A stretch of 64,000 bases of DNA. Source: Unio delphinus (Eukaryota; Mollusca; Bivalvia; Unionida; Unionidae). Positions 12,340-25,721 of this stretch are shown here, in pieces. The notes beneath the pieces were generated by a model. The model saw only the letters and a program-made list of their open reading frames with translations. It had not been told where the DNA came from and did not search any database. How positions within the stretch are numbered: the stretch's first letter is position 1; each line of letters starts with the position of its first letter. The DNA lies in NCBI GenBank assembly GCA_029339505.1, contig JAQISU010000096.1, positions 9,312,001 to 9,376,000 of the forward strand, written 5' to 3'. A program made the position numbers and the translations under genes.

Positions 12340-15300
12340 ATTATACAAAAAGGTTATGGTGGGAGGCTCACCAAGGGAGTTCTTCACAAAACAACGTACC
12401 CATCCACCGCACCCCCACCCCAAAATTACTTTACTTATATTTAAAGGTAAAGTTAAAGTTTCTTTTGGCCAATATTTATTCCTTTGCTTTAGTCATTTGC
12501 TTTGAATGTTATAGTACAAATCCAATTATTGTCTCTTATTTATAGTTAAAATGTACACTGACCAATCAGGACAGACTGACATCTCGAAAATGTAGCTTTT
12601 GTGTAAAGACATGCATGTAATTATAAAAAATTTAATCAGGTCATCTAAATACGAACAGAAATATCACAATTAAATGGGGTTATACTCAAGCGGTTTTACC
12701 CAATCTTGCTAACAGTGTTTCTTTTGTAAAAGTGACCAACAGTTTTAAAATTTGTGAAACATTAACGATTGCTGTATTATCCTCAAGGTTTAATAGAGTA
12801 TTACATGTATGCATTAGAAAATGCTTGCAAGTGTTCATTGGTATACGTTGAACGGTTCTTACCCATATATAAAAAATCATCTCCAGACAGACAGACAAGA
12901 CTTACCGAAATGCGTACGTATTTATTGGCTGATCTAAACCAGCATTCTTTCACCAACTAACAAGGTCAGATACGTTTGGTTGACTTTGTTTATTTACGTA
13001 TCTACCAAATTGTCAATTTCATATTGTGATAACTTTCAGGAGTAAAGGCATGCTTGTTTTACAAACGTAATAATGGTTTCTAGAGTTTGTCAGTTAGTAA
13101 ACTTATCAGAATTTGTAGTGGGTAAAATAGCGAGATGAAAAGACATATTCTTTGAATGGATCTAAACCTTATATATACATAGCTAAGAATTCTCATCATT
13201 GCAAATACTGTATTTATTTATATATTTATTTATTCATTCATTTCTTTATTACGCAACTAGTGAACATTGTCGGTCGTAAAGTCGTCAAGAATCTTCTCGT
13301 ACTGAACCAAACGCCAAGTCTTTGGAACCATATTTCAAGAAGAAAGTGTTGTATGGTAAGTAGATTTCAATCATATCTTTAATGAAATTACTTCTTATTA
13401 ATTGCATCAATACGGGTATTATAAATTTGAAAATAAATTTTTAAAAAAAACAGAGCAATTTATAGAATATAACTTGCATATATGCGACATCTTTAATCAT
13501 TAACTGTATATTTGTCCATGTAATATTTCTTACTACATTCTATTCTGAGGACGTTTTCTTTACCTACCTTTGGAATGAACGGAGTACGTTTATGCAACGA
13601 TTTTGTGGCTAATTTTGTTTTCATTTAGACACATAGTTACTCTAAACGTGTGTTCTGACTAGGTTTATACCGAAAAGAAAAATAACGATAAAATGACAAG
13701 TTTATGGAATTAAATATTGAAATTTTGGTATTATACAGTTAAGATCAAGAAGAGGAGTAGCATTACAGTACTGATTTTCATGGATTGAAAGCATGCCAAT
13801 TAATATATTAAAGATATATAATGGTAATATCCTATAATGAAAATGGGATCCTAATAACGGCGACAACTTTTAATTCAAATATGAAGTTCTTCCTTTCCAC
13901 CAAGACTTCACAAACCTTTCTCAAAAGGTCCAGCTAAACATTATTCATAAGTTATTCCCGTCAAACTAGCGGAACAGCAAGTTGTTATAGTTCACAAGAG
14001 TGTCTGACAAACGTGACATCACAATCAAGAAAGGCAGTATTTGTATTTCAGTTTAGTAAGATAATATTAAAATAGTTCTAGTTTAAAATAAAGTGAATTT
14101 AGAAAATGGAAGTGTCCTGGATCACTTGAGAATAAGAAGAAACATTAAAGCACATTGTTGCAGTAGCTCGTTGCAGACACACATCAAGCTGTAAACATGA
14201 AATCACCGTCGTTCCGGCAATTCATTTGGAAATGAGAACAGACATTGCTGAACGTTTGTTGCAGTGAGTATAGTTTTGTGCCTTTAAGTGTGATCTTGGT
14301 GTCCAGACGCCCTTATAATATATTTTCCTGATTTTCTGTGTCTCCTTTTTATGTCCTCTTTTACATAGGATGATATGTTAGATTCACGAATTATGTATAA
14401 ACAAAACCCTAATATCATGTCAAAATTGGGATGAATAGTGCTCTCTGTCAGAGAATATGGAGAAAAAAAATAACTTTTGTTATGCCTGAGAAATATTTGA
14501 CTTTTTTCATTGTGCATGCGTACAACGTTATCTAGTATGAACACGTATTTATCCCGGTAAGTGACGGAACTAACATATGTCTCGCCGGAAATTACTTGCG
14601 GCGAGGGACATTATAATCACGATATGCACGGTTATTTTACCCTGAATATTACTCACTGTCCTGTGAATTTAAACATTTTATAACCGACACACTGGTCGCT
14701 TTGGAGCTGGTCGATGAAAGCACGTTTCACGTGGTATTCTATAGCCATTGGGGTGAGTGGTAAATTTATATTTCATTTGATATGCAAAGTTTATTGAGTT
14801 TGTATTGCCATATCGTGTAATGATTTATTTATTACAACGCAGATTTGAAACGTTGTGAACTGTGAATTATAAGTTGTTATTAAGAGTTTAATATATTAAC
14901 ATTTCCCGGAACTCCTTAGTATTACCAGTTTGGTTTTATTGTAACTAACGAGTTAACAAGCGAAGGAGGTTAATGGGTGTAACAAGTCTAACGAGGCTGA
15001 CGATTGTAACGAGTGTGACGAGTTTAGCTGCTGACGAATTTAGCTGACGTGTAGAGCTATCTTCAGCTGTCTATATGTATGTACGAATGTCTGTACATGT
15101 GATGGAGCCACGATTGTAGACGTAGTTAATGCAAGGGTGCTGTATGCTGTCTGTACGTGTTTATACGTATGTCTGACTGTAGATGTGGTGGATCCATGAA
15201 GGGTGAGAGCGGCCGATACAAGTTTGGGCCAACCCAAGGGACGTGGTAAAATTGTGCGGTTTATTAGTGTATGAATCGTGCGACTGTACAAGGGTCAAGA

Positions 15301-15730
15301 AGCATATATTTGGTCCAATTGTTGTCTCAACTGGTACATTTGTATTTACATGAGATTATTTTGAACCTTAGTAGCATTCCAGGAGATTGGTGAATCTTAC
15401 TGACAGTGCAGAACGTTAGAAACGTACTTGAAAACTTGAAATTGTTTAAATCTCAAACCTAATCTATACGTGAAACTATGTGAATATCTTACAGTGCATA
15501 CTATTTTTTGAAAGGAGGTTTCTTGAATCTGTATATCAGATAGATATAATATTGTTGGTTTATTTTCAATGTGTGAATATTAGTATAGAGTGATTGGATC
15601 AATTATATGTTTAGAGCATGTGAGAATCATTCTATTTTTACATCATATATTTTTCTTTACTAATTAGGTTCATACATTGCCATCTTTCACACATTGTGTT
15701 TGAGTTATTCATTTAATCCAAAATCCACTC
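12340..15730. other. Mostly non-coding, one exon-like segment
   Basis: AT-rich sequence without a recognisable gene apart from the possible exon at 13261-13355. Around 15060-15215 a diverged roughly 80-bp direct repeat (CTGTCT..., TGTCTG..., GATGGAGCCA/GGTGGATCCA) can be seen. Confidence 0.5.
13261..13355 (+). other. Candidate internal exon
   Basis: Acceptor-like TTTCTTTATTACGCAACTAG ends at 13260 and a consensus donor ATG/GTAAGTAG follows 13355. The 95 bases between are open in one frame (peptide contains NIVGRKVVKNLLVLNQ). No family recognised; could be chance. Confidence 0.25.
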
Positions 15731-15736
15731 GGTTTC

Positions 15737-17258
15737 AATTCTGCGACACTCACAGTAGTCTGATGTTAGGTTTCAGATATATATTCGCTACTCCCTCCAA
15801 TGCTGACTGTCCCACAGTGGTTTGTCAAAGCTTCGCTCATGATGCGGTCTAAGTAGATGTTAAAAGGTGTGGGTGACAGGAGACAGCCTTGACGTACTCC
15901 AACTGTTGTCTTGAACCAGTTCCCCACAGAACGTTGAACAATTACTGCACTGGTAGCCCTGACGTAGAGCTGCTTGATGGAATTGGTCAACATTTTACCC
16001 AAGCTGTACTTCTTAATTGTGGCCCGCAATGCCTTATGCCACACTCTGCCTGTTTAAAATATAGAAACACGTGATAGATGTCTTGTTGATGTTGCGAGTA
16101 CTTTTCACATAGAACCCTGAGATTGAATATGTGTTCTCTTGTGCTTCTTCCACGACTGAACTCTGCCTGTTCTTCAGCAGTTATTTCTGCTGCTTGTGGT
16201 TTCAGTCTGTTGAAGATGATCTTCAGCATCACCTTACTAGCATGACTAATCAAACTGATAGTTTTGTAATTTTGGTACAGCTGGATATTGCCTTTTTGGG
16301 GGAGTGTTATAATCAATGACTGGGTCCACTGTGTTGACCATTCACCTGTCTGCCATATCTTGCTGCAGATTTTTGTTAATAGCTCTATCACTGATTCTAC
16401 CACCCACCTTCCCGTTCTTTGAGAATGGGAAAAGCATAATCATTTCTGGAGTCTGGAACTTCAAGCACCTTAGGGTCTCCTTTGGATGGATGGTTGTCGA
16501 GTTCCTTCCAATGCTCAGTCCATCTTTCTGCAATGTCACTTGGCTCTGTGAACATTTTCCTTTTCCGTCTTGAATTGTACAGACTCTTGGTTGCTTCTGT
16601 CCGGTTAGGTCTTTCGCAATTTAGAAAGCCTTTTTGCTGTTATTCTTTATCAGCACTATTTATCTGCACGTTTGTCCAGTCCAATTGTGCTTTCTTCACG
16701 TTTGCTCAGATATTCTTGTTTATTTCTTGGTACACCATTGCCCCTGTTATGTGTCTCGTGTTTTTAAGGTCTCTTCGGGCATTACACATATTTTGTAACC
16801 CAGTGTTTTTCTTTGGGCGATGGAAGCCAATGATGTCCTTTGCATCTGTTGTCATGACTGTGTTGAACTTGCCTGTCATCACTTTAACATCAACATACAT
16901 CACATGCAGTGGAACAAATTTTGTTTCAATTGTGGCTTAAAATAACTTGCATATGTTAGGGTCCTTCAGTTGTTCAAGGTTGAATTTGAGCCTGATTTTC
17001 TTTGGCTTGGTTATTTTCTACAGCCTCGCTCGGAAGTACATAATCACGAGGTCGTGATCACTCCCAACATCAGCACCAGGAAACGTTGTTGTTTTGCTCT
17101 ATTGATGCCAGATCGGTAACGCTTTTGAACCAGTATGTAGTCAAACTGGTTATGATGAGTTCCATTTGGTGCGTGCCATGTCCAGCTTCGTGAAGTTTTA
17201 TATTGTCCCAGGGTGCATATGTTAGGGACGATACTAATTTTGACGATCCCTTGCGGCG
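15737..17258 (-). mobile_element. RTE-like LINE relic
   Basis: Minus-strand non-LTR retrotransposon remnant, reading from high to low coordinates. The C-terminal part of an AP-endonuclease-like domain (about 17250-17044; HHNQFDYILVQKRYRSG followed by a decayed active-site region) comes first. Then a decayed linker (about 17040-16410). Then reverse transcriptase (16403-15766) in at least two frames: SLIITLPQKGN, KTISLISHASKVM, AEEQAEFSRGRST, and then VGNWFKTTVGVRQGCLLSP in a different frame. The catalytic motif C is not visible. Frameshifts and missing segments make it non-functional. It is joined at about 17258 to a virus-like polymerase fossil on the same strand. The RTE label is from general resemblance. 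Confidence 0.8.
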
Positions 17259-17261
17259 TTT

Positions 17262-18290
17262 TCTTCTGGGCATCATTCAATGCTTCCTCCTGTTCTGATG
17301 GTATTTTTTTAAATGTAACATTGGCATTCATAATAGACGATTTGGTATCAATACGGCATCGTTTCTTCGGTTTTCTTCTGTGTTCTTTGGGGTTATTGGT
17401 GTCAATGACATATCCACATTTAGAACACAATCATTAGCTTGCACGTTTCTGTTGTTGAGTTTGTGTCATGCGTTGTGGTTCGTATCAATTAGGATGGCCA
17501 AATGTTTACTTGCAAGAAGAGAAATTAATTCGTTCTATTAATTCACTAATACCAGGTTTAGATCTTAAACGACTGCAACAGGTCTCCTCGCAATGAATAT
17601 GTTGTCTAGATTCGAAAATCATTCGTTCACAATAATAGGTGTATCCGAGAATTCCGATGATACTGGTAATGACATCAAAATGTTCTTGGTGACGATACAA
17701 GTGAATGCTTTATAGAAGTACACGAACAAATTGATGATACATTTTAATGTGTAGAGTGGAGTAAAGGCGTCTTGAAACTTGCGTATTTCAACAATGGCAT
17801 ATTCAATATCTTTCGATATGTTTGCTTGCTGTAACAAGATTTCTGCTTCATTTTATTGTTTTGGCTCGTTCCGATTGTCGACTGCTCTCCGAGCATATTT
17901 TCCATTCTGCGGTTTCGATCTTGGTGGCATAAGTTATACCCACGACTGTGGCTCGAGTTATGGTCGTGGGAGTTGTTAATTATGACGATGACGTGTTTGG
18001 TACTGCAAATGTCACCCACCAATAACACTTTACTGAGTCCACTCCCATTCTTATGGAAACGGGGATCATATAAAATGTGGCATTTCCATCTTGATGTGTA
18101 ACTTTAGGTTTAATTGCAGAACGTGCTGAAATATGTCAATTACATTGAACGGAGACAATTCTGCATGGGATGCTGAATAGGCAATTTCAAACTGTCCTGA
18201 TGGATGTGGATTTTCAAATGGTAGTCTTCTTTGGCTTTACATATTTTCTTTTTTACTTGTTTCTCCTTTCGCACTTAAATGGTTCGATGA
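17262..18290 (-). pseudogene. Fossil protein-primed DNA polymerase, N-terminal part
   Basis: A heavily mutated minus-strand copy of roughly residues 120-470 of the polymerase encoded at 56151-60224. Collinear matches, spread over all three minus frames, include AKEDYHLKIHIHQD (near 18230), a VLLVG...STK block (near 18020), RATVVGITYATK (near 17945), NISKD (near 17817), a HFDVITSIIGILGYTYYCE block (near 17680-17630) and LCSKCGYVID (near 17420), the counterpart of the polymerase zinc-finger region. Stops and frameshifts are frequent. The polymerase start and everything after the zinc-finger region are missing; an RTE-like LINE abuts it at about 17258. Confidence 0.8.
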
Positions 18291-18397
18291 TTTCATTGTG
18301 ATTGCAATTGTATTAACTAGATTTGGCATTCAGTGGTCCCTACATATATAGGCTTGTGTCTTGCCCTATGTATTAATTCAGCTCTAAAATGGTGAAG

Positions 18398-18835
18398 ATG
18401 AAAGAGTCAACACAGTTTACCTTTCTGGTGAGAGATCTCGACAACATGCCTCTGAAATTTATATGGGTCATTCAAAGGTTTACTTCATCAAGACGACGGA
18501 CTACTCAACACGAGATAAGGTAAAGATACTTAATATATATGTCAGGAGAAAGGACATTAGGCTTCAGAAACAGCATACCGTCAAAGCAAATGAACGACAG
18601 GAGACAAGAGAGGCAAAGGACAAGACACTTGTTGTCATTGTCAAGAGAAAGGACACTGGTCTTCAAAGCGCCCTAAGAATAGAGGAAACAAAACAAGAAC
18701 AGCAAGAGAAGATGAACAATGCATTCCCGTAAAAAAATTCCCAGAAATCCAGATCATGCGAAGAAATAACAAAATGCACGCCTATGAAGAAATTCAAAAG
18801 GTGAGACAGAGACCGAAAGATGAAAATGGACATTA
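18398..18835 (+). pseudogene. Fossil zinc-knuckle gene
   Basis: A decayed plus-strand copy of the two-zinc-knuckle gene at 55542-56015. The start aligns: ATG at 18398 opens MKESTQF..LVRDL, matching MEEPTQVELLIRAL of the intact copy. The second knuckle survives as CCHCQEKGHW with its last cysteine lost, and the first is broken by frameshift or stop. A frame shifted by one stays open through 18463-18732 because the repetitive codons lack stops there. It lies head-to-head with the polymerase fossil at 17262-18290, the same divergent arrangement as in the intact element but inverted in the window. Confidence 0.8.
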
Positions 18836-18839
18836 ATGA

Positions 18840-21800
18840 TATGTTGTGAAATGTCCATTGTGATTCAACAAAAAATAGCATATACCCAAAAGAAAACGTA
18901 GGTGCCTCCTCGTCTGGATTTTTAAACTTTGATTAAACACTCAGATACTATAAACACTCGCACGATTCGGTCCTCTGAAGAAAAAGAAGATTTTGGTTAG
19001 AATGTTTGTGAGACTTCATTTTCTTCTTTGAAAAACTATATGCTCAAATGTTGTGGCTTTGAACGCCATTGAACGTGTAATTGTTTGCGACAGATTAAGT
19101 CAGCCCAATCCCACTCCTTTATTAATTCACTGGTATTCTTATGATCACCTTATGCTAGTCAGGTAGTTTAAGAAACCTGAGAGTGGTGTTGGTGTTGTGC
19201 TCAAGTTTAATCTTCAAATCTTCGATTCAAGAGCACTTCCCGTATATAATTAAAAAGGACACTGTTCTTTTTAGACGTAAATACCAGATATAATTGATCC
19301 CTTGCTATAAACGTTATATATGTTAACTTCTGGACGCGTCACTCTTAAAATATCTGGAGAATGGGTTGAACCACACGATGAAATATATCTGGTATTCTTG
19401 TAGGTAAATTGCATATCGTCGATAGCTTGACAGGGATTGATGTAACTTTACAATGATTTGTTACAAAAATTTTAAATAGTAATCTTGTATACAAAAAAAT
19501 TAAAATCATAATAAAATGTAATCTTTTCTATAAGTGAGTTGAATATAATTGAAGGACTGTCGAAATTTTTAATAATGTATAATTAAATAACATACGATGA
19601 CGTGAATATGATTATTAATATATACAAGTGCTTGGCAAGAGTTTACAGCTATTTTATACGACGTAGAGACCAAGAGTTTTGTAAGAATAACTTGTACGTC
19701 AAGGCTCTCGATTAGACACCTTTTACTTTTCTCAGGGCAGCAACTTGTTGTACGTAAAAGGTCCTGCAGCAAACGTCTAGCTATATTACACTGGAAGGCC
19801 AATATTGTAAACAAAACTATGTTTCCCTATAAAGAATGTATCTTGTATTTAGTTATAAGAATGTATCTTGTATTTAGTTATAAGAATGTATCTTGTATTT
19901 AGTTATAAGAATGTATCTTGTATTTAGTTATAAAATATTTCAAGATAAGAATGAAACCATGACCTGATTGTTTCTATAATTATGAAATGTACATGAAAAC
20001 TTTTTATAACAGAAAAAACAGTATAAATCCTGAATGTCATAAGCATCTCCTTAAAGTTAAAACTATCTTTCACGGTGATTTCCTTTCATGCAATGTTAAT
20101 TGCCAATACAAACAATAACTAAAAGGTCCTAAAAATTGGCAAAATGAATGATGAAGACTCCAAAGTAATAGAATGTAAAAGTGTGCATTTTGGGAGCTTC
20201 CAAATGTTTACAAGATAAAATCTTAGTTATGAAATCTTGTTTCAAAAATATAGTATGAAATGTGATAAACAACAAGTAGACCAGTCAATTTATGGGGAAT
20301 TTACAATGTGTTACACGCAGATTGAGATAAACATGTTTATATGAAAGCAAAATAAATTATTCAGATGCGGTAGAAACAATGATCTTAAACAATGATCTTA
20401 ATTTTGGACAAGGTCCGGTTCAAGATATATTATCAACAGCATATAATGTTTTTAAAATAAAACAATGCGGACTAAATATAAATAAAAGAAAAACTTGAGT
20501 TTATAAGTTTATGATGGTAATACACTGTGTTAATGGGTTTTAAAAAAAATAAAGATTCATGTGCTTATATTAAAATCGGCATGGCAAAGAATAAAATACC
20601 AACGGTGTTTGTTTCATAGCACAAACACTGCCTCTTATTGAATTTAACTGTTTTTCAGAAGATTTTGCTTCATATAAATTACGATTTGTAATTTAAGATG
20701 AACATAATTTGTATGGCTTATATTCATAATCTATAATGTCAAAAATGTATACTAATTTAATTTCATTTGAATGCATTATTCTGAACTAATATATTAACAT
20801 TTTCTACACATTAATGTAAAACAGAATAAAATAATCAAGAACATATAATTTAGAAGAAAATAATATTTTACATTGCAGCTATTTGTTCTTTTCCGTGAAG
20901 CTCGATTTTGATGTTGAACACAACGTAAAACTATCATATAAAGGCAATATTAGAAATGTTAATGGTGATATAAATTGCTAATGGGTTCTATGATACAACA
21001 ATTAATTATAAATTCAAGTTTTTTGATACTGGGTGATCTGATGAAGTGGGAATAATGCGATATACATTGTTCACAATGAGATGCTGAAAAACACTAATGA
21101 GGTTTCTGAAAGCAGACCACAATTCATTTGATTTCTTAAATGAAACATTAGGAGGGTGAGGATTGGTTGCCCCGTTTCTGGATGATTTCGATGAATCTTT
21201 TCTCTATATTTCTCAACTCTACTGCTCGAGATTCTAGCATCCATTTAGAAGAACCTTTGGATTGTATATTTACCACCTTCCTCTAAACTCATTATGAGGT
21301 AGTATTGGTATTTGGAGTGGATTCTATTGTTTGTGTTGGCCACACATAAGTCTTTAACATTAAAAATGCTTAACAACATAAATAGGATGGCAAAACAAGA
21401 AACAGTAAAATTCCGCACAAACAGTTAAAAAACACTACAGGCTGTTAAGCATCCAAATCTAGCACATAACTATTACGCACACTCCAAATTCAATCAAATA
21501 GAAACACGACTTTAAAACTAATATCTAGGTTAGAAAGAAATGTTTTTTTCTGAATGATTACAGCATTTTCACGACACTGATAGTTATTGTTGATTACATA
21601 TATCAGAACAAATTAAATAAAGACCGTCATAATGAAGAGAGATAATATAAAAAAGACAGAAACTGAAGAACTGCTAATGTATAAATCGCGGGTCATTCAG
21701 TTAATTGCATATTCAAAGATATTTAGAATTCCAATAATTTTTTTTCGATACAGCAAGACCATTTTTCCGTTGTTTCATTTTTGTTCCTGCGCTGAATTTG

Positions 21801-22185
21801 AGATTGATAATTACGCTGTAGAAAGCATTCAAAGATTCAAAGCCAGATTATCAATTATTGAATATCTGCAGAATACTAACACATCTGATCTAATGGCCAA
21901 TTATGCAGGCAATCTGGACAGAATGAAACCTCTTTTTAATGAATTTATCACAAGACAGCATGAATGATAAACCAGTTATTACGACCTTAGCAAATGAAAT
22001 ACGTGATTCACCGGATGTCAAAAGGATGTCTAAATACTGAGCAAATGGGCTCTGTCAGAGAAACAGATAAGTAAATGTGTTTCAATATAGAATAGAAAGA
22101 AATTAAAATCACAGTAAAAGGATTACCTGATTGTATTAGTTATAGGGGTATAAATTAGTTCAACATTGGTGTATGGAGTGTTCTG
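18840..22185. other. AT-rich stretch with a 25-bp tandem repeat
   Basis: No supported gene. I looked for decayed counterparts of the two leftmost genes of the 54-64 kb element and found none convincing. A 111-codon open frame (21632-21967, plus) has non-repetitive composition but no recognisable domain. Confidence 0.5.
19834..19933. repeat. 25-bp tandem repeat, four copies
   Basis: Four near-identical head-to-tail copies of a 25-bp unit starting GAATGTATCTTGTATTTAGT at 19834, 19859, 19884 and 19909. Confidence 0.95.
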
Positions 22186-22189
22186 AGAG

Positions 22190-24115
22190 GTGGCAACAGT
22201 TCTGGCTGACTAAGCAGTCGTACTCCTTCGGGGCTAGCTCGCCCACCTTTGGTCCCCAATTGGCACTCGGCTCACACCTGTGGATCCAAGCGGCTGTGGC
22301 ATGCGTAGCAACGACATCCCGGAAAACATCCTAGACTGGTCGGCAAAACCAGGCTGAGGATAGCCAACGGGTCTTAAACCCTCGGTGAGTTAGGCTTTGT
22401 CTACGTAGCATATGAAAACTGGATTCGGCAGCTTAGGCGGAGGAATCAGGCAATGCACTGCTCACCTCCCTGGCATGATGAAGGGGTTAGAAAAGGTGCC
22501 ATAAACATTGACTGCTCTAAACCTCCCTAGCGGGATTCCTACAACATCGGTCAAAATACAAAAACGAAAATGAGAATGTTTCCTCTCACACTTGACGCAT
22601 GGGATGTGCACACCTTAATGGACAGAGACGATGTCGAAAGACCCCAGAGAAGAATCGCCATAATAGGAAAGGATCTCGCTAGCTACAACGTGGACATTGG
22701 TGCCTTGAGCGAGACCTTGCTTGCAGGAGAAGATGAACTCTGTGAAAGGGGCTCCGGATACACGTTCTTTTGTAGTGGCCGAGGGAGTGAAGAGGGCCGT
22801 GTGGCTGGTGGCTGATTTGCAGTGAAGACGGTACTTATTGGCAAATTGGCTGGACATCCCGATGGAGTAAACGACAGACTCATGACCATGAAACTCCATC
22901 TCTTGTCTGGAAGAAAGCACCCTACCGTCATCAGTTGATATGCTTCAACCTTGACCAACTCAAATGCATTGAAGGTCAAGTTCCATGAGGATCTTCATTC
23001 CATCATTGCTGCCGTTCCAATAGCAGATAAGCGCGTCATTCTTTAAATGCAAGAGTTGCCTGGGATCGAGTGCTACGAAAGCACGGAGTGAGACATTGTA
23101 ACAGCAACTGTCTTATGCTGCTCAGACTTGTGTCGAGCACGAGCTGTTGATCATCAATACACTCTTCCGCCTCCATACCCATAACCCTACGTCATGGATG
23201 CACCCACGCCCTACCCACCGGAATCGCATCGACTACGTCATTGTCAGGAAGAGCGACAGACAGGAAGTACGTGTGACCAAGTCCTTGTTCGGCGCTGACT
23301 GCTGCACAGACCAATGCCTCATCATCAGCAAGCTAAAGAACCGCATTCAACCCAAAAGTCGCCCACAGGGAAAGAAGGCTAATAAACGACTGAACATAAC
23401 CACGCTAAAATGCAGCCGTACCAAACTGTCTGTCGTGGATGCCCTGGAAGAACGTCTGAAATCCATCCCTCTTGACAATCAGAATGTGCAGACCGACTGG
23501 GCTGGTAACTGCAACAAGATCAAGCTGTTGCTGGATGAGAAATACCACATCCTTCAAACATTCCTCAACAAGCCAGAGTCCACCTCTAGGAAAGATGGGT
23601 ACAACAACATACACAGAGGTGTACAGCAGAAGCTCCAACAGATGCGAAACACACGGCTGATCAACAAAGCGGATGAGATCCAGTGCAAGGCAGATCAGCA
23701 TGATATGAAGAACGTCTACAAAGCTTTAAAAGAAGTGTATGAACCTACATCCTCTCAATCATCCCCACACCCTTCTCAGCGCAGACGGTAACAAACTAAT
23801 TATTGACAAAGCAACTAAGCAACTAAGCAACTATGTTAAGGGTGCCTAAGAGATTCTTCTATTACGAGCTACAACGAATCCAGCAGGACAGCAACTGCAG
23901 AACTGAATAGGCAAGCCAGGAAAGCACGTGCCATCAACCCTCCTGGAGATGTCTCACTCATCCCCTGTCCTTTATACAAACGAACATTCTGTGCAAGGGT
24001 TGCCACCTGCGCACACACAGAACAGAACCAGCCCCTCAAACTCTCGGATGACTAGAGAGGTCCTCGTCAAATTGACGGACGAACAACAGTTAAGCAGTTT
24101 ACAAAAGCAACTTTA
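22190..24115 (+). mobile_element. LINE relic with endonuclease, RT deleted
   Basis: A plus-strand non-LTR element. GC-richer 5' leader (about 22190-22560); an AP-endonuclease-like domain in several frames from 22564 (MDRDDVERPQRRIAIIGKDL, ALSETLL, GYTFFCSGRGSEEGR, then PTSWMHPRPTHRNRIDYVIV at about 23177-23240, and DQCLIISKL); and a following linker to 23791. The reverse transcriptase is absent: sequence jumps near 23800-23930 to what looks like the element's C-terminal zinc-finger end (GDVSLIPCPLYKRTFCARV, about 23945-24000). Stops and frameshifts occur at several places, including 22816 and near 23045. Clade not assigned. Confidence 0.8.
23147..23791 (+). pseudogene. LINE endonuclease C-terminus and linker
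   Basis: The longest open piece of the element, about 214 codons, starting without a real initiator. It covers the end of the endonuclease domain, the segment with the characteristic (N/H)RIDYVIV block and a degenerate catalytic D-x-x-L end (CTDQCLIIS, where a DH pair is usual). A helical linker rich in Lys and Gln follows. The catalytic histidine position carries Q (DQC), another sign that it is dead. It is only a fragment of the original ORF. Confidence 0.7.
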
Positions 24116-25540
24116 TATTTCTTTGATGTGCAATAAAAAGACAGAAATGAGTGATCTTGTTAGTGTACCTATTTTCTTTAACTGAGTACCTTTTGTTTAT
24201 GGTTTTTTATTAGGAAGCACGCATGATAAATCATTGCATAAAACAAGATTAGATCACGAAATATTATATATGTTTCTTCAGTTTGATTGTCACCATCATT
24301 TAAACTAATCCATGTATTCCTACTGTGATTATTTGTTTATTGACGCTAAAGGCAAGACCCCATTGTGTGTTATGCAATTTTTATTGTCAATAAAGCATAT
24401 GGGTGATCGATTATAATTCGATTAATATTCCCTCCAAAATCACAATATATAGAAAAAGAAAATTAAATTGATTTGTGTTTTTATAATTAAACTACCGAAT
24501 CTTTTCCGGCGTTGTATACATTATGTTATATGTCCGATTGCATTACCGTTTGTCGTATTTGTGTGGTACATATACAAGATGGGTTTATAATAAATCGAAT
24601 GCATAAAGAAAATGTTTCCTAGCCTTTTGTACAATAAGGCATGCGTTTTTATATATAAAACAATTTCCAGTCTGTAAAGCTATGTATGAATTTCCTGCTA
24701 ATCGCTTAATTCAGCAACGTTCAGATTTTATTTGTTTTATATAAATGTTTCTGATTATATATCATGTCCATCGTTTTCTTCATCATCAAATATTTATTTA
24801 ATGATTAGCTAAATTATATTCTGGACGGCACACATCATTGTCCAGATATATTTGTAGTTGTGGTCAAATTTTTCATAAGCATTCTTTTCAACGATATCTG
24901 CCCAGAGCTCGTCATTAGCTTGACTAACTTATAAACCCTTCTAAATATGAATCTTATTTTGCCACACTTGTGTAATGCGTAAGCAGTCCGTTTTGTCAGA
25001 GAACTTTTAAGTTCATAATATTATGAGAACGTGATTTTCTTAAGGATCATTTATGTACCTTAATATAAGGAGGGAGAATGTTATGTTAGAAAGATTCAAA
25101 AGTGTCAGTTTTCGTTATCTGACCACCAATGACAGCTCAATACACCCTAACCCGACACCACAAAACACATTTCAACCAATCTCCAAATGTATTGTAGACA
25201 TTTTAACTAATCAGAGCCATATGTGGTGTGTAAGGTATGGCAATATAAGCAATATTCTTTGCATGGCATACAATGTCAGCATTATACATGTATGAAATAC
25301 ATAACTATACGTGTTAGAGTATAGGCTGACTTGTGTATACCACAAATACAATCGTTGTACAAACTCATACATATGTGAACTAAACGTTTATCAACATAAT
25401 TAAGTCTGCAATACTCGAATCAATTAGTGTAGACGACCAAAATTGTCATATCCTAGGAAAGATGAGATTGCTCGTTCAAATACAACAGTATTGCACCAAC
25501 ATTATTCCTAAGTTCCAATCTGAATTTGTTTATTTTACAA

Positions 25541-25721
25541 ATGGGCAGAATTATTGCAATACGGAAGAAAAAAAGGAGTTTCCAAATACGCAAATCTCTT
25601 ATGCCTATTACAATGGCGGATAATGTGATATCTGGGAGAGACACGGAGTCCTCTCTACATGACTTTGACTTTTGCATAAATTACTTACAGAAACAGCATT
25701 TAAATATCATATTTGTTACAG
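25541..25721 (+). other. Candidate exon with consensus donor
   Basis: An open frame (peptide contains MGRIIAIRKKKRSFQIRKSL and ends ...NIIFVTG) runs into a textbook donor, ACAG/GTAAGTAAAA, after 25721. The 5' limit is uncertain: a GGGCAG near 25546 could be an acceptor, or an ATG at 25541 could start translation. No family recognised. Confidence 0.25.

Noticed and set aside
15040..15291. 83-codon minus-strand open frame
   Set aside because: Lies in a diverged direct repeat; Thr/His-rich and no domain.
16482..16940. 152-codon plus-strand open frame
   Set aside because: Antisense to the RTE-like LINE relic; its starting codons and content follow from the complementary strand.
18463..18732. 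89-codon plus-strand open frame as a real gene
   Set aside because: It is a shifted frame through the decayed zinc-knuckle gene; knuckle residues appear only in another frame.
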